A DNA stretch of 50,373 nucleotides from Solibacillus silvestris_B (lineage in GTDB: Bacteria > Bacillota > Bacilli > Bacillales_A > Planococcaceae): NCBI RefSeq assembly GCF_051967575.1, contig NZ_JBQCJW010000025.1, forward strand, positions 1-50,373, given 5' to 3'. The notes under the pieces were generated by a model that saw only the letters and a list, made by a program, of their open reading frames with translations, had not been told where the DNA came from and made no database searches. A program made the position numbers and the translations under genes. Shown piece after piece: positions 40,876 to 47,849 of the stretch. The first letter of the stretch is position 1, and every line of letters starts with the position of its first letter.

Positions 40876-41623
40876 TTGTTTTGCCACCTTTCTGTGCTTC
40901 AAATTGCGCACGTGCTGCATGTACTGCTTCCAATGTTATTAAGTTACGGTTAAACCAATCTTTTAAAATCTTTTCAACGTAATTCCAGCGAATTGAATTG
41001 TTTTCAACAGCAATCTGCATAGCGTAAATAACATGTTCTTCCGATAAATCATCAATCCAGTTATTTAACTTGTCTGATACAAAGCTGCTAAGCACACCGA
41101 ACCCATTTTCTTGGTAGAAGATGAAAGGATTTTGAGAGCCTTTTTCTTCTTCTTTGTTATTACTGTTGTTATTAGTAATACTGTTATTATTAAAAGAACT
41201 GTTATTATTAGTGCTAACGTTTTGCCGTGCTGGTAAATCACCATCATGGTGTTTTGTATGGTTGGTTTTTACCATCCTGCTGTTTTGTATGGTTGGTTCA
41301 GGAACTAACTGTTTGATGGTGTAAACGTTCTTCCCGAACTTACCTTCTTGTGGGCTTTCCCGTTCGATTTCAATGTAGCCACAATCAACAAGCATATTTC
41401 TGTGTTTTCGTAATCTAGCTTCCGATATGCCTAAGTCCGAACACATTAAACCGACAGAAGGGAATGCGGTTTCTGAATGCCCAGCATAAGATGACATGTA
41501 TGCATAAATCGCCTTCGCTTCAATGGATAGCCGTTTGTCCTTCATAACCATTTTTGGTGAAAGACCATATCCGTTCTTTAAAACACCTTCCATTTTGACG
41601 CTGTCATGCGTTCCCTGAGTCAT
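40751..41623 (-). CDS. Replication initiator, HTH plus DnaD-like domain
   Basis: 290 residues. An HTH domain (LSIEAKAIYAYMSSYAGHSE, DLGISEARLRKHRNML), an Asn/Ser-rich linker (about residues 130-155) and a C-terminal DnaD-like domain (NWIDDLSEEHVIYAMQIAVE, NYVEKILKDWFNRNLI). It is the origin-binding initiator of many Firmicutes phages. It overlaps the helicase loader by 125 bp. Confidence 0.85.
   Translation of the reverse strand: MTQGTHDSVKMEGVLKNGYGLSPKMVMKDKRLSIEAKAIYAYMSSYAGHSETAFPSVGLMCSDLGISEARLRKHRNMLVDCGYIEIERESPQEGKFGKNVYTIKQLVPEPTIQNSRMVKTNHTKHHDGDLPARQNVSTNNNSSFNNNSITNNNSNNKEEEKGSQNPFIFYQENGFGVLSSFVSDKLNNWIDDLSEEHVIYAMQIAVENNSIRWNYVEKILKDWFNRNLITLEAVHAARAQFEAQKGGKTNGINPRQQSSTRVDAEERLRQQTERLKGFLQPDGDSTTNGS
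41145..41222. other. Candidate replication origin in the initiator gene
   Basis: The DNA encoding the Asn-rich linker is extremely AT-rich with recurring TAATAACA(GT/A) units, a composition often seen where the origin lies inside the initiator gene. No iteron was matched to a known consensus. Confidence 0.4.
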
Positions 41624-41634
41624 TGCCCTTCACC

Positions 41635-42141
41635 TCATTTTTGATATCTGTTAATAAAGTCGAAAATTTCTATTTCATCTATTGAAAACCATTCACTATT
41701 AATCTTGTAAGCTTCAAAGAATTGATGGGCATAGCGTTCTAAACCTTCTGGATCATCTGTTTCAATGGAGCCGATTAAAGTTAAAGGGAAAGGTGAAGCT
41801 ATACGTAGTTGACTCAAACGACCTTGTAAATTTCTTGTATAGCCAATCTTTATCCCGTGCCTTTCATAACTCAAGAAGTAAACAACACCCGGTTTCTTAG
41901 GTTTCTTTTGGTGATTTTCAGCTACATATTTACGCGTCTCTACCATACGACGCTCTACTGCGCCCTCGTTATATTTTCTGATTGCATAATCGCTGTGAAC
42001 TTTATAAAGTTCATTCATAACCTTTTTCAATTCTTGCCATTGATCCTGAGTCATTAAGTGTCCACTGGCATCTGACAAGTGACTAAATTTCTCGCCGTCA
42101 AATACCGTATGAAACGCTGTATCTACCCTTACGATGCCCAT
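41635..42141 (-). CDS. T5orf172/GIY-YIG-like nuclease domain protein
   Basis: 168 residues. The N-terminal half is helical; the C-terminal half GVVYFLSYERHGIKIGYTRN, LQGRLSQLRIASPFPLTLIG, LERYAHQFFEAYKINSEWFS fits the T5orf172/MUG113 variant of the GIY-YIG fold (VYF...IKIGYT). ATG follows AGGAGGGCTAGGGCA. It may cut or process DNA; activity not certain. Confidence 0.8.
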   Translation of the reverse strand: MGIVRVDTAFHTVFDGEKFSHLSDASGHLMTQDQWQELKKVMNELYKVHSDYAIRKYNEGAVERRMVETRKYVAENHQKKPKKPGVVYFLSYERHGIKIGYTRNLQGRLSQLRIASPFPLTLIGSIETDDPEGLERYAHQFFEAYKINSEWFSIDEIEIFDFINRYQK

Positions 42142-42173
42142 TGCCCTAGCCCTCCTAAAATCTTTTTACTGAT

Positions 42174-42193
42174 AGAGTCATTGCCCTGACTCT
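42174..42193 (-). repeat. ATTGCCCT-loop hairpin, copy 4
   Basis: AGAGTC-ATTGCCCT-GACTCT: a 6-bp stem and the same 8-base loop as three copies at 45812-45892. On the minus strand the loop contains AGGGCAAUG with a following 8-codon open frame (ATG ACT CTA ...TAG) whose stop overlaps the ribosome site of the T5orf172 gene. Confidence 0.7.
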
Positions 42194-42199
42194 CCTAAA

Positions 42200-42565
42200 C
42201 TAACGAAGCCCTCGATATTCTTTAATTTTGTCAATTAACAAGCGACACTGATCTTCATTAAACATCGCGATATGCGCCTCTTCTGGCGCTAAATCCATAA
42301 GCTTTTGCATTAAACGATAAGCCCCATTGCGCCCCATTTTGCGATGCTTACCTTTCCATAACGGATCAAAGATTGAGTGTGCCGTCATGCGTAGTAAACG
42401 TAGTTGTTTATTGGCCAGCGTCCCTTTTGGTGTTTTACCTTTGCCATGTGTACCTACATAAGCGTCGCATGGGTAACAGACATAAATATTGATGCCGTAA
42501 TCTTTGCCGTAAAATTGCTTGCTGCTCGTAAATTCGACTGGACCTGTGCAGTATGGGCATTCCAT
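42200..42565 (-). CDS. DUF3268-type zinc-finger protein
   Basis: 121 residues: MECPYCTGPVEFTSSKQFYG, VCYPCDAYVGTHGKGKTPKG with CxxC pairs and LANKQLRLLRMTAHSIFDPL. The DUF3268 family is phage-specific and of unknown role. Confidence 0.82.
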   Translation of the reverse strand: MECPYCTGPVEFTSSKQFYGKDYGINIYVCYPCDAYVGTHGKGKTPKGTLANKQLRLLRMTAHSIFDPLWKGKHRKMGRNGAYRLMQKLMDLAPEEAHIAMFNEDQCRLLIDKIKEYRGLR

Positions 42566-42596
42566 ATAATCCCTCGCTATCTAAAAGCTTGGGGCA

Positions 42597-43295
42597 TTAA
42601 GCCCCTTGCTCCATTTTTTGTTGTGCTTGTTTTTGTGCTGCCGCAACCTGCATCATGCCAATAGCTTCTTTAATGACGTTGTCCGTCTTTTCGTTTTCAG
42701 CAAGCCACATGATATATTGGTTATCTTCTCGCCATAATTGGCTTAGAGTTTTTCCTTTATGTTTGCCGAAGGATAATGCAATTGCGCCTGCCTCTTTTGC
42801 ATCTTTCGGCATTGGTACAGATGAACGTTGGCCACCACTATTACTGTTACTCTTTGAATAATCGTACGTATTGCCACTAGCGCCGTTCGCATCATCATCT
42901 TTTTCGGTAGCAATCCCCAACATTGCCGATAAGCTATATCGCTTCATGTAAGTGATTTGACCCCCAAAATCTTGCATACCACCAGCTGCAGGGAATTTTA
43001 ATGCATAAGATTTTACCCACTCCCCCGAACTGTGCAAAAACATTGTCTCTACACACGCTAACAAGCCATTTTGACCAATTTCGGTATAACTGTTTTGCAC
43101 GATTGCAATGCCGTGCTCTTTATAAACTTCACGCACTGCCTCAAAAATGCCGTTTAAGTCGGTATAATCAAAAGAATAAGAGCCACCACTTTTTGTGTTA
43201 ACTTTCACCGTCGCATTATGCTTAGGCGTTTCAATTTGTGACCATGCTTTTGCGATAGCTGCAGAAACCTCCGAATTACTCCCTGAAAAAATCAT
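42597..43295 (-). CDS. ERF-family single-strand annealing protein with exodeoxyribonuclease X-like tail
   Basis: 232 residues. ERF domain (FDYTDLNGIFEAVREVYKEH, GGQITYMKRYSLSAMLGIAT, EKDDDAN), then a C-terminal IALSFGKHKGKTLSQLWRED, QYIMWLAENEK motif as in DUF3820/exodeoxyribonuclease X C-terminal domains. It pairs DNA strands in phage recombination; the fused tail likely binds DNA. The stop lies in a GGGGC/GCCCC hairpin. Confidence 0.88.
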   Translation of the reverse strand: MIFSGSNSEVSAAIAKAWSQIETPKHNATVKVNTKSGGSYSFDYTDLNGIFEAVREVYKEHGIAIVQNSYTEIGQNGLLACVETMFLHSSGEWVKSYALKFPAAGGMQDFGGQITYMKRYSLSAMLGIATEKDDDANGASGNTYDYSKSNSNSGGQRSSVPMPKDAKEAGAIALSFGKHKGKTLSQLWREDNQYIMWLAENEKTDNVIKEAIGMMQVAAAQKQAQQKMEQGA

Positions 43296-43861
43296 TAGTC
43301 ACTCACCTCTACTTTGAAGGAGACTGTTTCCGGTTTTACTGCTACACCTGGCACTACTTGTCCATCTGCATCAACTACAATTAATTCACCGTCAGATTCA
43401 ACCACACGGAGCGTTTTCTTTAACTCTGCCCATTTAAGCTTTTCCTTCGTTTCGACCTCTACAAAGTCAAGCTCGTTTGTTTTGGCGTATTCAATTAATG
43501 CCTGTTCATCTGCTTTTTCCGGTTGTGCTTTGCTTGTTGTCGATTTTGCTACGCCATATGGTGTTTTAATGGATTTTGCTTTCGGATCGTTTGCTAATAC
43601 TGATGCATGGTATTCACTGATTTTATGAGAGAAGAAAGCTAAATCATCTTGATATGCAGCACTTTCTTTCTTCTCCCAATCAGCAATACGCTCGCGTTCC
43701 GCATCTGCCAGTTGCTTCACTTCATTTAATTTCGCTTGAATGGCACTCATTTTACGAAACGCCCAGTTCAGACCGTTTAAATCCGTAATAACGAATACTT
43801 TTCGTTCCTGCTGGTGTTGTTCTTCCAGTTCGAATAATTCTTGCTCCTGTAATTTGTTCAT
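43295..43861 (-). CDS. Gam-like host nuclease inhibitor
   Basis: 188 residues from ATG 43861 after CAGGAGG. GLNWAFRKMSAIQAKLNEVK, QLADAERERIADWEKKESAA is the coiled-coil Gam signature; NELDFVEVETKEKLKWAELK follows. It would protect DNA ends for the ERF protein encoded next. The two genes share one base. Confidence 0.82.
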   Translation of the reverse strand: MNKLQEQELFELEEQHQQERKVFVITDLNGLNWAFRKMSAIQAKLNEVKQLADAERERIADWEKKESAAYQDDLAFFSHKISEYHASVLANDPKAKSIKTPYGVAKSTTSKAQPEKADEQALIEYAKTNELDFVEVETKEKLKWAELKKTLRVVESDGELIVVDADGQVVPGVAVKPETVSFKVEVSD

Positions 43862-43947
43862 ATAAAGAACCTCCTGATAGGTTGTATTTGATAAAACTAA
43901 GCCCATGAGTTAAACTGGAATAAATTATTTGGTCATGGGCCTAATCC

Positions 43948-43976
43948 AAACCGCTGCTCGTAACAGCGGTTTTCTT
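43948..43976 (+). terminator. Plus-strand terminator-like hairpin
   Basis: AAACCGCTG (43948-43956) and CAGCGGTTT (43964-43972) with loop CTCGTAA and TCTT tail. The same loop with another stem, AGCTG-CTCGTAA-CAGCT, is at 44024-44040. Upstream GCCCATGA/TCATGGGC (43902-43940 region) forms a further hairpin. 43862-44045 otherwise holds only a doubtful 22-codon frame. Confidence 0.5.
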
Positions 43977-44045
43977 ATGCAATGATTGGGTAATTATCGT
44001 GATAAACTTCTATTAAAGTGATCAGCTGCTCGTAACAGCTCACGT

Positions 44046-44132
44046 TTAATCTACCAATTGTGTGAAAGAATCATATAAACCACTGAACGTTTTACCGATG
44101 CCACTGTACGTTGTGTTTTCAACCTCAATCAT
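44046..44132 (-). CDS. Very small hypothetical protein, 28 aa
   Basis: MIEVENTTYSGIGKTFSGLY then DSFTQLVD. The ATG overlaps the upstream TGA by one base and follows GAGGAG. Short but well placed; unproven. Confidence 0.42.
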   Translation of the reverse strand: MIEVENTTYSGIGKTFSGLYDSFTQLVD

Positions 44133-44386
44133 CACGCGATCTCCTCTAACCAATTTGATACATCGCTTGTAACGGCGAAAATTTTGACGCCGCTGATCAT
44201 CACATAAGTGCGACTGATATTCGGCTTGGTTTCATTGGTTACTAAATTGCTGATTTTCTCCAATTCGGTTTCGTCATAAATTTGAATACGTGTTCCTTGA
44301 CTATCGCAATCAACTGAAATTACTGATTTCAAATGATAATTTGCGATGATTGCTGCAGCATTTTTCAAACCTTCTACCATTGACAT
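44132..44386 (-). CDS. Hypothetical protein, 84 aa
   Basis: Small alpha/beta protein (GLKNAAAIIANYHLKSVISV, TRIQIYDETELEKISNLVTN). RBS TAAGGAG overlapping the preceding stop. Function unknown. Confidence 0.65.
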   Translation of the reverse strand: MSMVEGLKNAAAIIANYHLKSVISVDCDSQGTRIQIYDETELEKISNLVTNETKPNISRTYVMISGVKIFAVTSDVSNWLEEIA

Positions 44387-44397
44387 AAAATCACTCC

Positions 44398-44571
44398 TTA
44401 TTTTTTAATGCGCTCTTGCCAATCCAGATAAGACGGCGTAACACGCTCATTCATGATCCGCTTGCATTTACCGCAGAACGTCAGATTTTCGTACCAGGTA
44501 TAATAGACAATCTCCCCCGGGCTAAAATCCTTTCGGCACTCGCCGCAATTATCGTGTGCTGACTCTTTCAA
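44398..44571 (-). CDS. Zinc-ribbon protein, 57 aa, TTG start
   Basis: MKESAHDNCGECRKDFSPGE, VYYTWYENLTFCGKCKRIMN: two CxxC pairs. TTG at 44571 lies nine bases after AAAGGAG, within the end of the upstream gene. It would be missed by ATG-only calling. Confidence 0.7.
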   Translation of the reverse strand: MKESAHDNCGECRKDFSPGEIVYYTWYENLTFCGKCKRIMNERVTPSYLDWQERIKK

Positions 44572-44572
44572 A

Positions 44573-44893
44573 CTATTCAGCTCCTTTCATATCTGCTAAT
44601 ACACCAGCACGCCAACAACTTTCACAAAGTACATTTTCTTTATAAGTTTCCGGGTAAGGAATAACCTTTCCGCGTCTTTTAAACTCCCTGCTGACATCGC
44701 CGCAACATTCACATTCAACATACTCAATTTTGCTTGCGCCCCAAGTTGGTTCAAATTCTGCTTGTAATTCAAATTCTTCGCCGCAGTAACCGCACTCCCA
44801 GTCGGTCTTGTTGTCGTTGTCTAAATCCTGCAATGCGTCCGATACATCATTTTCACGTTCGCAATATGGACACTCGACTTTATTACCCCACAT
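44573..44893 (-). CDS. Multi-zinc-ribbon protein, 106 aa
   Basis: Four CxxC-type pairs: CPYCERENDV, CGYCGEEFEL, CECCGDVSRE, CESCWRAGVL. Likely binds DNA or acts as structural zinc protein in the early region. Starts at 44893 after GCAGGTG. Confidence 0.75.
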   Translation of the reverse strand: MWGNKVECPYCERENDVSDALQDLDNDNKTDWECGYCGEEFELQAEFEPTWGASKIEYVECECCGDVSREFKRRGKVIPYPETYKENVLCESCWRAGVLADMKGAE

Positions 44894-45034
44894 ATTTTCA
44901 CCTGCTTTCCGATGGTTGACCACCAATCCAACTACAATACGGTCATCGCCGCTGGGGCTAAATGCTGTCGCTCGCTCCTACATGCAGGTCATGGCGTACT
45001 GGGCTCGGTATTATAGGCAGATTGCTAATCCCAT

Positions 45035-45120
45035 CAAGCAACCCTCAATACTCCACGAGGACCGGCTAACCAACCGATTGAGGACTGCTTGACGAGAGCG
45101 AGATTCTTCTCGCACTGTCT
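45035..45120. repeat. Inverted repeats in the 44894-45270 gap
   Basis: CAAGCAACCCTCAAT (45035-45049) and ATTGAGGACTGCTTG (45077-45091) form a 15-bp stem with two mismatches. GCGAGA/TCTCGC with loop TTCT follows (45098-45113). The gap also contains the transcript candidate at 45130. No gene is supported in it. Confidence 0.5.
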
Positions 45121-45129
45121 GATAAAATT

Positions 45130-45200
45130 TGATATAATATAAGTAGAATTTGTGGTAAATTCCTGAGCCGTTGATCGTTGCATCGATTAACGGTTTTTTA
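45130..45200 (+). ncRNA. Candidate short plus-strand transcript 3
   Basis: Extended -10 TGATATAAT (45130-45138), then GTGGTAAATTC and a terminator CCGTTGATC/GATTAACGG (45168-45193) with six T. Layout and bases around GTGG-AAATT resemble the unit at 35197. Confidence 0.42.
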
Positions 45201-45270
45201 TTTGCCCTGAGCTGAGTAATAAACGTTGTTGCGTTGATAAATTGGACCAACGATATAACCATCTGATCAA

Positions 45271-45405
45271 TTAAAACCCTCCCATTTGATAGATTGCGTA
45301 GCCTGCGAACAGTAAGCTTGCTGCTACTATTATTAAGACGGCCACGTCTGACGCTCCCACTTTTGCATCTTCTTCAAAAAAGTAATTGCGTACTGCTTTT
45401 AACAT
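45271..45405 (-). CDS. Small single-pass membrane protein, 44 aa
   Basis: MLKAVRNYFFEEDAKVGASD and a C-terminal membrane helix VAVLIIVAASLLFAGYAIYQ. The ATG at 45405 follows TAGGGGG. Overlaps no neighbour in frame. Located after the XRE gene whose own tail is hydrophobic. Function unknown. Confidence 0.6.
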   Translation of the reverse strand: MLKAVRNYFFEEDAKVGASDVAVLIIVAASLLFAGYAIYQMGGF

Positions 45406-45416
45406 TCCGTAACCCC

Positions 45417-45683
45417 CTAAAAGATTGAAAATCGAATGAATGCTGGTACTAAAGATAAAACCTGTGAAGCTTGTGCAAAAATTTCTGTTCCGAATAAAAC
45501 GACTGCTGCCTGCACCTCGCAATTTGTCGCTATGACCCAATCCTTGAAAGTCCCCAGCGTGATCTCCTGCTCGTCATTTTCAATTTTCGATATTGCTGTA
45601 CGAGACTTAAATATTTTGTCAGCGAGTTGTTGCTGCGTTAGCTTCGCCTGTTCGCGAAACTGCTTTAAATGTACACCTTGCAT
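45417..45683 (-). CDS. XRE-family HTH protein with hydrophobic C terminus
   Basis: 88 residues. HTH: HLKQFREQAKLTQQQLADKI, FKSRTAISKIENDEQEITLG. The last 30 residues are hydrophobic (AAVVLFGTEIFAQASQVLSL). Its promoter region holds two TGTTC-N7-GAACA sites. It probably controls this early section. Confidence 0.78.
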   Translation of the reverse strand: MQGVHLKQFREQAKLTQQQLADKIFKSRTAISKIENDEQEITLGTFKDWVIATNCEVQAAVVLFGTEIFAQASQVLSLVPAFIRFSIF

Positions 45684-45699
45684 TGTCTATCTCCCCCTG

Positions 45700-45753
45700 T
45701 GTTCGAAATTCGAACATCAGCTTTTGATGGTGCCAATGTTCGCAGATAGAACA
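45700..45753. promoter_or_regulatory. Two TGTTC-N7-GAACA operators
   Basis: TGTTCGAAATTCGAACA (45700-45716, perfect palindrome) and TGTTCGCAGATAGAACA (45737-45753) have identical half-sites and spacing, 37 bp apart centre to centre, directly upstream of the XRE gene. Confidence 0.72.
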
Positions 45754-45811
45754 CATTTATTTGTAAAATAGTTATATACTTACATTAAGCAAGACAACTT
45801 AACTTGCTATT

Positions 45812-45829
45812 GAGCCATTGCCCTGGCTC
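45812..45829 (-). repeat. ATTGCCCT-loop hairpin, copy 1
   Basis: GAGCC-ATTGCCCT-GGCTC, 5-bp stem. Minus-strand loop AGGGCAAU; ATG GCT CAA TAG follows. Confidence 0.7.
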
Positions 45830-45839
45830 TTCTAAATCT

Positions 45840-45855
45840 GCCGATTGCCCTCGGC
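45840..45855 (-). repeat. ATTGCCCT-loop hairpin, copy 2
   Basis: GCCG-ATTGCCCT-CGGC, 4-bp stem, same loop. The only copy without an ATG reading out of the loop. Confidence 0.65.
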
Positions 45856-45868
45856 TGTATGATTTATT

Positions 45869-45892
45869 AGCAGTCCATTGCCCTGGACTGCT
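45869..45892 (-). repeat. ATTGCCCT-loop hairpin, copy 3
   Basis: AGCAGTCC-ATTGCCCT-GGACTGCT, 8-bp perfect stem. ATG GAC TGC TAA reads out of the minus-strand loop. Confidence 0.75.
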
Positions 45893-45903
45893 GCTCTTTA
45901 TTA

Positions 45904-45916
45904 GCACTCGCCAGTG
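45904..45916. repeat. GCACTCGCCAGTG repeat, copy 1
   Basis: Hairpin core CACT-CGCC-AGTG, also at 48972-48984 in the integrase leader. Confidence 0.55.
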
Positions 45917-45923
45917 TTAATTT

Positions 45924-46202
45924 TTAAAAGTTTTCATTAATTACTTCATCTAAGGCTTGTTGGACCTCGGGATAAAACCAACGTCTTTTTCCTCTCTCAC
46001 CTTTTCGGCGCTCATGAATGCGAACTTTTGCATCAAATAATAGCGGCGCCAATTCGTTAGGTGACATGCTATACATCTTACAAAGATGTTTTTCAGTGAC
46101 CATACGTAGTGTTGGTGTAAGGTAAGAATCAATTTTTCGTTCTACTGTTTTTTCGATGATTTCATTGTTCACTTGCACTTCAACTGTGGCTAAAGCTCCC
46201 AT
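45924..46202 (-). CDS. Small DNA-binding-like early protein, 92 aa
   Basis: From ATG 46202 after TAGGAGGT. TLRMVTEKHLCKMYSMSPNE, LAPLLFDAKVRIHERRKGER and RWFYPEVQQALDEVI resemble a MerR/excisionase-type winged helix. It could be an excisionase or early regulator. Confidence 0.62.
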   Translation of the reverse strand: MGALATVEVQVNNEIIEKTVERKIDSYLTPTLRMVTEKHLCKMYSMSPNELAPLLFDAKVRIHERRKGERGKRRWFYPEVQQALDEVINENF

Positions 46203-46243
46203 CTTCATACCTCCTATCCGTGGCGCTTGTATAGCGCCTTTCT

Positions 46244-46972
46244 TTAATCAACTAAACGGAAATTTCCTTGTCTGTTACATGCTTCGATTTCAATTTCTAA
46301 AGCAGCACTCGGACGCCATTTTGAAATAAAATAAAGCGCTTCATCGAATTTCGCTTTAGGTAATTCCCCATAACGTGGCAACTGGAAATAGGTATTAAAT
46401 TCTTTCCAAATAGAACGGAAAGTTTTGCTGCTTAAAGCTTTGTAAGCTTTAGTATCAAAGCCTCCTAGCGCATCAATCGCTTTGCCTTTAGCAGCTGATT
46501 GAATAGCCTTCTGCTGAATGCCGTCAATTCGCATAGAATCTTTCAAATAAGTTACATCCTCTTTAATACCTTTGATTTCCTGGTAGTTCATAAGGGATGT
46601 TTGTAAAGCTAGTTCAACCGGATCTTGTGATTGCTGTTCCTGTTTTTCAATAAACTTTCTCATACGCTTGAATTCTTGAATGAATCTTACTTTCATCTTC
46701 ATCGCTTCTGGTGTCACATAAGACATAACGACAAGAGTAAACGCATCTTCGGTCATGTTGAATTTTGGATACCGTTGTTTATTTTGCGGATGCTGATAAT
46801 GGGTCTCTTGAAAGTTCAAGGCACCCCATTCTTTCTCGCCAGCTTCAGCTAATTTACTGATTTGATTTTTGATATCGTTCGTCACATTAAAATGTTCTTT
46901 TCTAAACACTTCTGAAATAGTTAAGCTGTCTGTCACAACTTGTTGATTTTCAATGAATACTAATTGATTCAT
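46244..46972 (-). CDS. Rha-family regulator with ORF6C domain
   Basis: 242 residues. MNQLVFIENQQVVTDSLTIS, VFRKEHFNVTNDIKNQISKL and KFNMTEDAFTLVVMSYVTPE fit the Rha domain; the C-terminal IQSAAKGKAIDALGGFDTKA, YKALSSKTFRSIWKEFNTYF is the ORF6C-type domain. It is an early antirepressor-like regulator. Confidence 0.85.
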   Translation of the reverse strand: MNQLVFIENQQVVTDSLTISEVFRKEHFNVTNDIKNQISKLAEAGEKEWGALNFQETHYQHPQNKQRYPKFNMTEDAFTLVVMSYVTPEAMKMKVRFIQEFKRMRKFIEKQEQQSQDPVELALQTSLMNYQEIKGIKEDVTYLKDSMRIDGIQQKAIQSAAKGKAIDALGGFDTKAYKALSSKTFRSIWKEFNTYFQLPRYGELPKAKFDEALYFISKWRPSAALEIEIEACNRQGNFRLVD

Positions 46973-47037
46973 GGCAAAACCTCCTAATTATTGTTACTCC
47001 AATCTGGTAAACTGTTAATAGATTGGAGGTGTTGAAA

Positions 47038-47277
47038 ATGTTGCAAGTTTACGCAAACTTATTAGGTAATTGGGTCAACCTTTCCGATGATGATAACTGC
47101 CGTATGGGCCCAAAAATGACTCGCCCCTTTATATGGTGGGAAGAAAATGCAGAACTATGGAGCCCACTTAATAAAGAAAAGGAACATACGATGTATCAAT
47201 TGGATTACGTAATGATTCATTACAAAGGCAAGGACTACAGAATCAGTCCGATTTATCTGCAAATCGTCGAAGGTTAA
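47038..47277 (+). CDS. Hypothetical protein, 79 aa, against the early operon
   Basis: MLQVYANLLGNWVNLSDDDN, PKMTRPFIWWEENAELWSPL, YVMIHYKGKDYRISPIYLQI: a compact beta-rich protein. The ATG follows GGAGGTG. It is transcribed opposite to its neighbours and overlaps convergently with 47243-47446 by 35 bp. An inverted repeat CCAATCT/AGATTGG spans its leader. A stand-alone gene active in the lysogen is plausible. Confidence 0.68.
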   Translation: MLQVYANLLGNWVNLSDDDNCRMGPKMTRPFIWWEENAELWSPLNKEKEHTMYQLDYVMIHYKGKDYRISPIYLQIVEG

Positions 47278-47446
47278 ATTCAACACCTAATCTACGTTTT
47301 AACTCTTTAGGGTCGTCAAGCGTCACCTTGGCGGCTCTATAGTTAAATTCCGTATCAACTACTTGTTTAATTCGAGTCCATTCTGAACTTGTAAGACCGG
47401 TAAGTTGTTCAGCAATAACTGCGACTTTTTCTTTTTCCACATTCAT
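47243..47446 (-). CDS. Small helical protein after Cro, 67 aa
   Basis: VIAEQLTGLTSSEWTRIKQV, TLDDPKELKRRLGVEFNLRR. Helical, basic. ATG 47446 follows AGGAGGA; a GTG six bases later is possible. Co-transcribed with the Cro-like gene. Confidence 0.65.
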   Translation of the reverse strand: MNVEKEKVAVIAEQLTGLTSSEWTRIKQVVDTEFNYRAAKVTLDDPKELKRRLGVEFNLRRFADKSD

Positions 47447-47451
47447 TCCTC

Positions 47452-47700
47452 CTATGCCGTCTTATTACCTTTTGGTAAATCTGTATCAAAAATAAAAACC
47501 TCGTTAAAGGATAAATCTTTATATTCTGTTAATACACCTGAAATGAATTTCCCCCCTGGGTTACGTTTACCATTTAATACCCGATTTACTGTACTATGAG
47601 CGACGCCTATATTTTTTGCGAACTCTGCTTCTGAAATACCATTGATCTTTAAGTAATTGCGAAGAATATTACTATCCAAAAAGATTGCTTGTTTTGACAT
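47452..47700 (-). CDS. Cro-like HTH regulator
   Basis: 82 residues: NYLKINGISEAEFAKNIGVA, HSTVNRVLNGKRNPGGKFIS is a HTH domain. RBS AAGAGGTG. First gene of the leftward early operon, facing the CI-like gene. One operator copy (47465-47478) lies in its last codons. Confidence 0.82.
   Translation of the reverse strand: MSKQAIFLDSNILRNYLKINGISEAEFAKNIGVAHSTVNRVLNGKRNPGGKFISGVLTEYKDLSFNEVFIFDTDLPKGNKTA
47465..47478. promoter_or_regulatory. Lysogeny operator O5, inside the cro-like gene
   Basis: TTACCTTTTGGTAA, identical to O1, encodes part of the Cro-like C terminus (LPKGN on the minus strand). Confidence 0.7.
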
Positions 47701-47713
47701 TTATATCACCTCT

Positions 47714-47813
47714 TTACCTTTTGGTAATTACCTTATGGCAATAATATATCACCGTTTTTACCTTTTGGCAACACTTTTATATAAAAATTCTCTATTTTAT
47801 TTCCTTTTGGTAA
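47714..47813. promoter_or_regulatory. Lysogeny operators O1-O4
   Basis: O1 TTACCTTTTGGTAA (47714-47727), O2 TTACCTTATGGCAA (47728-47741), O3 TTACCTTTTGGCAA (47758-47771), O4 TTTCCTTTTGGTAA (47800-47813). O1 and O2 abut. These are binding sites for the Cro-like and CI-like proteins. Confidence 0.88.
47743..47771 (-). promoter_or_regulatory. Early leftward promoter
   Basis: TTGCCA (47766-47771) and TATATT (47743-47748), 17-bp spacing, with TGA before the -10. O3 covers the -35 and O2 begins just downstream of the -10, so repressor binding would block it. Confidence 0.8.
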
Positions 47814-47849
47814 TTTTAAATTTTACAATATAGATTAAGGAGGGGTATG

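Noticed and set aside
43975..44043. 22-codon frame from GTG (SCYEQLITLIEVYHDNYPII)
   Set aside because: Reads like a peptide but lacks a convincing ribosome site and overlaps hairpin repeats; kept only as a note.
45011..45262. Minus-strand frame of 83 codons
   Set aside because: Covers the plus-strand transcript and inverted repeats; no ribosome site and no protein-like pattern.
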